From positions 124,001-188,000 of the forward strand of contig VFZF01000002.1 of assembly GCA_016871335.1 (NCBI GenBank): a stretch of DNA of 64,000 nucleotides, in the 5' to 3' direction. Source of the DNA: Acidimicrobiia bacterium (GTDB taxonomy: Bacteria; Acidobacteriota; Vicinamibacteria; Vicinamibacterales; SCN-69-37). Under the pieces are notes generated by a model, which was not told the DNA's origin, ran no database searches, and saw only the letters and a list, made by a program, of their open reading frames with translations. The translations under genes were made by a program, and so were the position numbers. Positions 58,537 to 64,000 of this stretch are shown here, piece after piece. Numbering within the stretch: position 1 is the stretch's first letter; each line of letters starts with the position of its first letter.

Positions 58537-59555
58537 GCGACTACCGCGCGTTCTACCCGGGCCGCCGGGTGATGATCACCGGCGGACTCGGCTTCATCGG
58601 CTCCAACCTCGCGCGCCATCTGGTGGGCCTGGGCGCCGACGTGTTGCTCGTCGACTCCCTCATCCCCGACTATGGCGGCAACCTCTTCAACATCCACGGC
58701 ATCGAATCGCGTGTGCGCGTGAACGTGGCGGACGTGCGCCAGGCGACGACCATGAATTGCCTGGTGCGCGACCGCGAGGTCATCTTCAACCTCGCCGGCC
58801 AGGTCAGTCACATCGACAGCATGCGGGACCCCGGCACCGACCTCGACATCAACTGTCGGAGCCAGTTGACGCTGCTCGAAGCGTGCCGCCGCCATAACCC
58901 CGGCGCCAAGGTGGTCTACGCGAGTACGCGTCAGATCTACGGGCGACCTGAACGGCTCCCTGTGGATGAGACTCACCTGGTGCGGCCGACCGACATCAAC
59001 GGCATCAACAAGGCTGCGGGCGAGCAGTACCACCTGGTCTACAACAACGTGTTTGGTGTGCGCGCGTGTTCACTCCGCCTCACCAACGTGTACGGACCAC
59101 GGCAGTTGATTCGTCACAACCGCCAGGGCTTCATCGGCTGGTTCATCCGACTCGCGCTCGAAGGCGGCGAGATCGAAATTTTCGGCGACGGATCGCAACT
59201 CCGTGACTTTGTCCACGTGGATGATGCCGCGGATGCCTTCCTGCGGGCTGGCGCCACCGACGCCGTCAACGGCGAGGCGCTCAACGTCGGTGGCCTCGAA
59301 CCGATCGCGCACAAGGATCTCGTCACCCTGCTGATCGAGGTCGCCGGGGGCGGTTCGATGCGCCTGGTGCCGTGGCCGCCGGAGAAGAAGAAGATCGACA
59401 TCGGCTCCTTCTTCTCGGACTCCACACGATTCACCACCGCGACCGGCTGGAGACCCGCGGTGTCGCTGCGCGATGGACTCTCCACCACCCTCGAGTTTTA
59501 TCGTGCGCACCGCGACCAGTACATCGGCGGCGACGAAGCCCCCCCCGTGTCATGA
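58533..59555 (+). CDS. NAD-dependent epimerase/dehydratase for nucleotide sugars
   Basis: An extended SDR enzyme of 340 aa. GGLGFIGSNLARHL at 17-30 binds NAD. The usual YxxxK appears altered: the region reads ASTRQIYGRPERLP then DINGINKAAGEQYHL, so the tyrosine of the catalytic pair may be replaced (N-x3-K), worth noting. YGPRQL and GSQLRDFVHVDDAADAFL are family blocks of CDP/UDP-sugar epimerases. The substrate is unknown. It lies between a GT2 gene and a DegT aminotransferase, which suggests a sugar made for a surface glycan. Confidence 0.82.
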   Translation: MSDYRAFYPGRRVMITGGLGFIGSNLARHLVGLGADVLLVDSLIPDYGGNLFNIHGIESRVRVNVADVRQATTMNCLVRDREVIFNLAGQVSHIDSMRDPGTDLDINCRSQLTLLEACRRHNPGAKVVYASTRQIYGRPERLPVDETHLVRPTDINGINKAAGEQYHLVYNNVFGVRACSLRLTNVYGPRQLIRHNRQGFIGWFIRLALEGGEIEIFGDGSQLRDFVHVDDAADAFLRAGATDAVNGEALNVGGLEPIAHKDLVTLLIEVAGGGSMRLVPWPPEKKKIDIGSFFSDSTRFTTATGWRPAVSLRDGLSTTLEFYRAHRDQYIGGDEAPPVS

Positions 59556-60640
59556 GTACACCAGTCCCGTTCATGTCGTTGGCCCCCGGAGAGGATGCGG
59601 CCGACATCCGTGCCGCCATCGATCGCGTCATCGCGCGGGGCTGGTACATCCTCGGCCCCGAGCTTGAGGCGTTCGAAGCCGAGTTCGCCGCGGCCTCCGG
59701 CGCCACCCATGCGGTCGGCGTCGGCACGGGCACCGACGCCATCGCGCTGACCCTGCGCGCCCTCGGCATCGGCCCGGGTGACGAGGTCGTCACCAGTCCG
59801 CTCTCTGCCGCGTACTCCGCACTCGCGATCATGATGGCCGGTGCCACACCGGTGTTCGCCGATCTCGATCCGGATCGCCTCACGCTCGACCCCGCACGCG
59901 TGGAGGCGTCGATCACGCCGCGCACCTCCGCGATCCTCCCCGTGCACCTCTACGGCCAGCCTGCGGACATGGCCGCACTCTCCGCCATCGCCACCCGCCA
60001 CAACCTCCTCATCGTCGAAGACGCGTGCCAGGCGCACCTGGCCACCGCGGCCGGCCGTCCCGTCGGCACGATCGGGTCGGCAGGCGCGTTCAGCTTCTAT
60101 CCGACAAAGAATCTCGGCGCGCTGGGCGACGCCGGCGCGATCATCACCAGCGACGCGTCGCTCGCAGAGCGGCTGAGGCGGCTCCGCAACGGTGGCCAGA
60201 CCACGCGGTATCACCACGCGGAGTTCGGCGTAAACACGCGGCTCGATGACATGCAGGCGGCCATCCTTCGGGTCCGCCTCCCACGACTGGCGGGATGGAC
60301 GACGCGCCGCCGGGCGCTCGCGACGCGTTACCGCGAAGCCCTGCGCGGCGCGCCTGTGACCGTGCCACCCGAGCGTGATCCCGGGCACGTCTACCACCTG
60401 TTTCCGATTCGGACCACCCGGCGTCAGGCGTTCCAGGCCCATCTGCGGAACCAGGGCATCGAGACCCTGATTCACTACCCGATTCCTATTCCGCTGCAAC
60501 CAGCGCTCGCCGGCATTCCAGGCTCCCGCTGCCCAATCGCGGAGCAGGTCTGCGAAGAAGTGTGCTCACTGCCGCTGCATCCGGCGCTCACGGACGCCGA
60601 GGCCGACCGGATCGCCGCCGCCGTGCACGCCTTCGGCTGA
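59552..60640 (+). CDS. DegT/DnrJ/EryC1/StrS aminotransferase
   Basis: A PLP-dependent aminotransferase of 362 aa for keto sugars on nucleotide carriers. The PLP lysine sits in SFYPTKNLGALGDAGAI (near 187). VGVGTGTDAIALTLRALGIGPGDEVV, HLYGQPADM and EDACQAHLA are family motifs. RNGGQTTRYHHAEFGVNTRLDDMQAA also fits. The product would be an amino sugar for the glycan assembled by neighbouring transferases. The ATG overlaps the epimerase stop by 4 bases. Confidence 0.92.
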   Translation: MSTPVPFMSLAPGEDAADIRAAIDRVIARGWYILGPELEAFEAEFAAASGATHAVGVGTGTDAIALTLRALGIGPGDEVVTSPLSAAYSALAIMMAGATPVFADLDPDRLTLDPARVEASITPRTSAILPVHLYGQPADMAALSAIATRHNLLIVEDACQAHLATAAGRPVGTIGSAGAFSFYPTKNLGALGDAGAIITSDASLAERLRRLRNGGQTTRYHHAEFGVNTRLDDMQAAILRVRLPRLAGWTTRRRALATRYREALRGAPVTVPPERDPGHVYHLFPIRTTRRQAFQAHLRNQGIETLIHYPIPIPLQPALAGIPGSRCPIAEQVCEEVCSLPLHPALTDAEADRIAAAVHAFG

Positions 60641-60702
60641 CCGGCCGCCGGTCCCTTCCGCTCGTCCAAACAGGCGTAGAATATGGGGGACGGGAGTCAA
60701 TC

Positions 60703-61446
60703 ATGACCATGCAGCGATTCGGCGTTCTGATTGCGGCCGGCGTGTTCGTGTGGGGTCTTGCCGGAGGTGGCCCGGTGCTTCAGGCCACACAGGCGCAGGG
60801 CCCGAGGAAGCTCGACATCTCATTTGACAAGGGACTGGTCACGATCGAGGCCCAGAACGTCACGGTGCGGGAGATCCTCCTGGAGTGGGGCCGCAAAGGC
60901 GGCAGCCGCATCGTGAACGCTGAAAAACTCGCCGGTCCGGCGCTCCCGTTCGTGGAGTTCAAGGCGGAACCGGAAGTCGTGGTGCTGCGCAGCCTGCTGC
61001 GCGACGTCCCTGGCTACGGTGCTGCGCCGCGACTGACCGACGTGGCCGGTGCCTCGACCATTGAGGCGGTCTTCATTCTGGCGACACGGTCGGTGCCGGT
61101 GTCCGGAGCGGTGTCGGCCGGTGCGCCGATGCAGTCGAACTCTCAGGTGCAGCAGCTTGTGCCCCAGGGCCCTCCGCAGCCGCAGGCGGCGCCCCGGCCG
61201 ATCGAGGGTTCGGTTGATTCCGAAATTCTCCCGGTCCTGCCGATGCAGGAGGAATTGCCCCCGACGACGCCCGGCGCGGCCACGTCAAATCCGAATCTGC
61301 GAACCGGGCCTGGTGGCACCGTGACGTCGACGATTCCCGGCGTCGTGATTCCCGGCCCGACCACGCCGACAACCAGCGGCACCACACCCCCTCCCACCGG
61401 CGGTCGAGGCCGCGGGGGCGGTGGCGGCGGCGTCCCTTCCGTATAA
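60703..61446 (+). CDS. Exported protein with STN-like domain and Gly/Pro-rich tail
   Basis: A 247-aa exported protein I cannot name. A signal peptide covers about 1-32 (FGVLIAAGVFVWGLAGG, cleavage near AQA-QG). Residues 35-110 (DISFDKGLVTIEAQNVTVREILLEWGRKGG, then VVLRSLLRDVPGYG) resemble the small secretin/TonB N-terminal (STN) module. The rest is low-complexity Pro/Thr/Gly, ending in GRGRGGGGGG. GGGAG lies 6 bases before the ATG, and TAGAAT at 60677-60682 may be the -10 box. It may be an envelope or secretion accessory protein. Confidence 0.65.
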   Translation: MTMQRFGVLIAAGVFVWGLAGGGPVLQATQAQGPRKLDISFDKGLVTIEAQNVTVREILLEWGRKGGSRIVNAEKLAGPALPFVEFKAEPEVVVLRSLLRDVPGYGAAPRLTDVAGASTIEAVFILATRSVPVSGAVSAGAPMQSNSQVQQLVPQGPPQPQAAPRPIEGSVDSEILPVLPMQEELPPTTPGAATSNPNLRTGPGGTVTSTIPGVVIPGPTTPTTSGTTPPPTGGRGRGGGGGGVPSV

Positions 61447-61491
61447 TTCACGGGAGAGGGCGCGGCGCAGCACCGTCGGCCTGTCACAGTT

Positions 61492-62535
61492 ATGGCCGAC
61501 GTTGATCGTTACCGTCCCGAGGACCGCCGCCACGTCGATGCGCTCTACCGGCGTGTCTTCGGGATTGATGCGGCCGACGCGCATCGCCTCCGGTGGGATT
61601 GGCAATACAAACTGAATCCCGACATGCCCGCTGACGGGCCCCTGATTTGGCTCGCCCGAGAAGGACAGACGGTCGTCGGTCACTACGCCAGCATGCCGGT
61701 GCGCCTGCAGGTGAAGGGCCGTGAAATCGATGCGGCATGGGGCACGGACGTCATGGTCGCGCCAGAGCGCCAGCGACAGGGCCTGGGCGAGTTGTTGTTC
61801 CGCACCTGGGATCGGGAGGTGGGTGCCGCACTTGGCCTCGGGCTCTCTGCGTCTTCGTCGCAGCTGTTCACCAAACTCCGATGGCACAACGTCGGGCCCG
61901 TGCCCTGCATGGTGAAGCCGCTCACCCGCCGGGCGCTTCGGCGTCCTGAGTGGTCGGTGGGCGCCAATCGGCTATTGTCGGCCCTGACGTTGCCGTGGAT
62001 ACGGCTGGTGGCCCGGTCGCGTCCCCTTCAGGGGGAGGTGCGGACCATCCGTCAGTTTGACGCGCGCTTCGACGCGTTCTGGACGCGTGTCTCATCCGCG
62101 TTCGGGATGGTCGTCAAGCGCAATGCTGCGTACCTCAACTGGAAGTACATCCAGGCGCCACATGTGCGCTACACGGTCGCGGTGCTCGAACGCGACGGCG
62201 AGCTGTCCGGGTACATCGTGTATCGCCATCTTCAGGAACCCAGGGGCAAGGTCACGCTCGTGGTGGACTGGCTCACCCCCCCTGACGACCAGGCCGCCTT
62301 CCTGACACTCCTGCGATGGGTGGATCGCGAGTCGCGCGCCGCCGACTCCGACAAGATTCGGATCTACGCGACGCATGCCGGCTATCGGAAAGCCCTGCGG
62401 CAGTCCGGGTACTTTGCCGTCAAGTCCACGATGGAATTTGTGGCAAAGATCAACGCCATCGACGTGCCCTCGGCGTTTTATGCGAGTACTGACATGTGGC
62501 ACGTCACACTCGGTGATTCCGATCAGGATCGGTGA
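61492..62535 (+). CDS. GNAT-family acyltransferase
   Basis: A 347-aa protein with an N-terminal acetyltransferase core: DVDRYRPEDRRHVDALYRRVFG, then VVGHYASMPVRL, TDVMVAPERQRQGLGELLF (acetyl-CoA-binding R/Q-x2-G-x-G at about 95-104). The C-terminal half (about 180-347) contains a second GNAT-like region (NAAYLNWKYIQAPHVRYTVAVLERDGELSGYIVYRHL). Such proteins are common beside exopolysaccharide and glycan genes and may acylate a sugar or lipid. A TATAAT at 61442-61447, overlapping the previous stop, could be its -10 box. Confidence 0.75.
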   Translation: MADVDRYRPEDRRHVDALYRRVFGIDAADAHRLRWDWQYKLNPDMPADGPLIWLAREGQTVVGHYASMPVRLQVKGREIDAAWGTDVMVAPERQRQGLGELLFRTWDREVGAALGLGLSASSSQLFTKLRWHNVGPVPCMVKPLTRRALRRPEWSVGANRLLSALTLPWIRLVARSRPLQGEVRTIRQFDARFDAFWTRVSSAFGMVVKRNAAYLNWKYIQAPHVRYTVAVLERDGELSGYIVYRHLQEPRGKVTLVVDWLTPPDDQAAFLTLLRWVDRESRAADSDKIRIYATHAGYRKALRQSGYFAVKSTMEFVAKINAIDVPSAFYASTDMWHVTLGDSDQDR

Positions 62536-62541
62536 TCGCGG

Positions 62542-62547
62542 TATGCT
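62542..62547 (+). promoter_or_regulatory. -10 box of yqeY
   Basis: TATGCT ends 6 bases before the ATG at 62554. No -35 consensus and no ribosome binding site are seen in the short gap. It is a candidate leaderless start. Confidence 0.4.
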
Positions 62548-62553
62548 TGCGCC

Positions 62554-63009
62554 ATGACCCTCGTTGAACGGATCACCCACGACATCGCGGAAGCCATGCG
62601 GCAGCGTGACCAGGCCTCGCTGGGGCCGCTGCGCATGCTCAAAGCCGCGTTGATGAATCGCGAAGTGGAACGGGGCCGGGCGCTGGACGAGGCCGAGTCC
62701 CTCCAGGTCGTCAACCAGCTTGTGAAGCAGCGCCGGGACTCCATCGAACAGTTCACGGCGGGAGGCCGGACCGACCTGGCCGACAAGGAACGGGCCGAGG
62801 TGACGTTCCTGGAGAAATATCTTCCGCCCTCGGCCGACCCTGCGGCCATTGCCGCCGCGATTGAGGCTGCCGTGGCCGAAACCGGAGCCGCGTCCGCCAA
62901 GGACATGGGCAAGGTGATGAAAGCCGTGAATGCGACGTTGGCGGGCCAGACGGTGGACGGCAGGGCGCTCGCCGACGCAGTCAAGCGCCGCCTGTCCGAG
63001 GCCAACTAG
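62554..63009 (+). CDS. yqeY: GatB/YqeY domain protein
   Basis: A 151-aa protein of the YqeY family, an all-helical domain also found at the C-terminus of the amidotransferase subunit GatB, where it binds tRNA. Blocks: RITHDIAEAMRQRDQASLGPLRMLKAAL, ESLQVVNQLVKQRRDSIEQF, EVTFLEKYLPP and GAASAKDMGKVMKAVNATLAG. It probably binds tRNA or RNA, with no catalysis known. It is frequently near rpsU and dnaG in other bacteria; here it lies before murJ, separated by a terminator. Confidence 0.93.
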   Translation: MTLVERITHDIAEAMRQRDQASLGPLRMLKAALMNREVERGRALDEAESLQVVNQLVKQRRDSIEQFTAGGRTDLADKERAEVTFLEKYLPPSADPAAIAAAIEAAVAETGAASAKDMGKVMKAVNATLAGQTVDGRALADAVKRRLSEAN

Positions 63010-63070
63010 ACGATTGTGGCCGGGAAACATCGCCAAACCATTTCGCAGGGGCCCGAGTCTAAACCCAGCG

Positions 63071-63090
63071 AAAGGCACGCAAGTGCCTTT
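63071..63090 (+). other. Stem-loop with GCAA tetraloop
   Basis: AAAGGCAC and GTGCCTTT pair perfectly around GCAA, a stable GNRA tetraloop. It lies 17 bases before the terminator stem and is probably part of the murJ leader structure. Confidence 0.75.
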
Positions 63091-63107
63091 CATCCATCCT
63101 CCGGGCA

Positions 63108-63144
63108 GGGGCATCAATCGCAGGGGTTGATGCCCCTTCTTTTT
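63108..63144 (+). terminator. Rho-independent terminator before murJ
   Basis: A perfect 10-bp stem (GGGGCATCAA / TTGATGCCCC) with a 9-base loop is followed by TTCTTTTT. It is the clearest intrinsic terminator in the window. It ends yqeY transcription or, if conditional, controls entry into murJ, whose GTG is 23 bases further on. Confidence 0.88.
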
Positions 63145-63166
63145 GGGGCGGCTCCCCGGGCCTCCC

Positions 63167-64000
63167 GTGTCTGAACGCATCGCACGGTCCGCGGGTCTCA
63201 ACAGTCTGGCCACGCTGTCCAGCCGGTTGCTGGGGCTGGTGCGCGACATGGTCATGGCCGCCCTGTTCGGGGCCGGCATGGTCAACGACGCGTTTCTGAT
63301 CGCGTCACGCGTGCCGAACCTCGTGCGTGATCTGTTCGCCGAAGGTGCGATGAGCGCCGCGTTTGTCCCCACGTTCACGCGATACCTGAAGACACACGGC
63401 AAGGACGCCGCGTGGCGGCTGGGCAATCTGGTCATCAACGCCCTGCTGGTGGTCACCGGTACGCTCGTTGTACTCGGCCTCCTGTTCACGGAGCCGATGC
63501 TCCGGTGGCTCGGCGACGAGTTCGAAACCGCCGCAGATGGGGAGAAGCTGGCGCTGACTGTGCAGCTCGCGCGGATTGTGTTGCCGTTTCTTCCGATGGT
63601 GGCCGTGGCCGCCGCTCTGGCGGGAATGCTCAACGCCCTGCGCCGGTTTTTTATCCCGGCCCTCTCGCCCGCGCTCTACAACGTAGCGGTGATTCTCAGC
63701 GCCGTCACCATGGTGCCGCTGGCGGTCTGGATGGGCTGGCATCCGATTGTCGGATTCGCCGTGGGCACGTTGCTGGGCGGCATTCTGCAGATCGTGGTGC
63801 AGCTGCCTTCGCTCCATCGTGAGGGATTCCGCTATCGTCCGGTGCTCTCGCTCAAGGACCCGGCCCTCCGCGAGATGTTGCTGCTCATGGGCCCGGGCAC
63901 CATCGGAGTGGCGGCGGCGCAGGTCAACCTGCTCGTCAACACCGCACTGGCGGCCGGCATCGACGGCGCGGTCACCTCGCTGCAGTACGCCTTCCGTCTC
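63167..64000 (+). CDS. murJ: Lipid II flippase MurJ (5' part)
   Basis: The MviN/MurJ flippase that moves lipid II across the inner membrane. The GTG at 63167 starts SERIARSAGLNSLATLSSRLLGLVRDM, the conserved N-terminus, followed by FGAGMVNDAFLIASRVPNLVRDLFAEGAMSAAFVPTF, which carries the essential charged residues of the central cavity. 278 codons are present with no stop; the family length is about 510, so roughly the last 45% lies beyond the window. At least seven membrane helices are visible. Its promoter must lie in or after the structured leader. Confidence 0.95.
   Translation, partial: MSERIARSAGLNSLATLSSRLLGLVRDMVMAALFGAGMVNDAFLIASRVPNLVRDLFAEGAMSAAFVPTFTRYLKTHGKDAAWRLGNLVINALLVVTGTLVVLGLLFTEPMLRWLGDEFETAADGEKLALTVQLARIVLPFLPMVAVAAALAGMLNALRRFFIPALSPALYNVAVILSAVTMVPLAVWMGWHPIVGFAVGTLLGGILQIVVQLPSLHREGFRYRPVLSLKDPALREMLLLMGPGTIGVAAAQVNLLVNTALAAGIDGAVTSLQYAFRL

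Larger units (their letters stand above)
63016..63144 (+). ncRNA. Structured leader or small RNA upstream of murJ
   Basis: The 157-base gap between yqeY and murJ is AT-richer than its surroundings and holds successive stems: CGCAGGG/CCCAGCG (near 63045-63071), a perfect 8-bp stem with GCAA loop at 63071-63090, and the terminator below. TCGCAGGGG occurs twice (63043-63051 and in the terminator loop at 63118-63126), which would allow alternative pairing. It may be an attenuator of murJ or a small RNA. It does not fit a riboswitch class that I can name. Confidence 0.4.

Noticed and set aside
63016-63107. Cyclic di-GMP (GEMM-I) riboswitch
   Set aside because: CAAACC and CTAAACC are present, but the GACGCAAAGCC core between them and the receptor stem are missing.

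Overview
The window is 64 kb of GC-rich, densely coding bacterial chromosome with an outer membrane (LptD, porin-type remnants, RND efflux relic). The large VWFA-related exported protein, the heptamer-repeat elements and the general gene style suggest an Acidobacteriota member, probably Vicinamibacteria-like. This placement is inferred from gene families seen by eye; no 16S gene is present. There is no prophage, CRISPR array or classical insertion sequence. Start codons are often GTG or TTG, and genes commonly overlap by 1-4 bases.

Layout. 1-7777 (+): one tight operon, folC, lptD, dTDP-glucose 4,6-dehydratase, a GDP-deoxymannose-reductase-like gene, a fused prenol-kinase/prenyl-phosphate-kinase membrane protein and a UbiA prenyltransferase. 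7774-12189: htpX (-), a small exported protein (+), thiC (-), an outer-membrane protein tail (-) and rlmI (-). 12222-19405 (+): rpiB-glyA-dinG-like helicase, then a TPR lipoprotein-style exported protein, yggS, hutI and a stand-alone cyclodeaminase. 19402-24489 (-): a CslA-like glycosyltransferase, citrate synthase, lepA and lepB. 24635-31378 (+): yceI, then mutS2-dnaG-rpoD, a variant of the macromolecular synthesis operon in which mutS2 stands where rpsU often stands. 31394-31717: an ORF-less heptamer-repeat hairpin, tRNA-Ile2(CAU) and a palindrome on the start of a zinc-ribbon gene. 32372-37061: an RND efflux relic, a VWFA-related protein, a FEN-type exonuclease, pgeF and a SpoVG-like small protein. 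37058-39483: a radical SAM protein and a 580-bp repeat-bounded element carrying a four-helix-bundle (IVP/S23) gene. 39514-56065 (-): a complete division and cell wall (dcw) cluster, mraZ-rsmH-ftsL-ftsI-murE-murF-mraY-murD-ftsW-murG-murC-ftsQ-ftsA-ftsZ, lacking only murB and ddl, under a textbook sigma-70 promoter with 10-bp-spaced MraZ boxes. 56173-64000 (+): glycosyltransferases, an epimerase and a DegT aminotransferase (surface glycan synthesis), an STN-like exported protein, a GNAT protein, yqeY, a structured leader with a strong terminator, and the start of murJ.

The genes together cover envelope construction (LPS export, peptidoglycan precursor synthesis and flipping, septation, surface glycans), replication and transcription core (DnaG, RpoD, MutS2), one-carbon and cofactor metabolism (FolC, GlyA, cyclodeaminase, ThiC) and quality control (HtpX, LepA, PgeF).

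The least explained items are: two elements with matching ATTGAGG-heptamer terminal inverted repeats, one carrying an IVP gene and one empty; a perfect 17-bp-arm palindrome inserted in frame in mutS2; the kinase-kinase fusion next to UbiA; an apparent CTG start for rsmH; several -10 boxes 6-8 bases from start codons (leaderless mRNAs); and the structured murJ leader. All functional statements come from reading the sequence and remembered family features. No database search was run.
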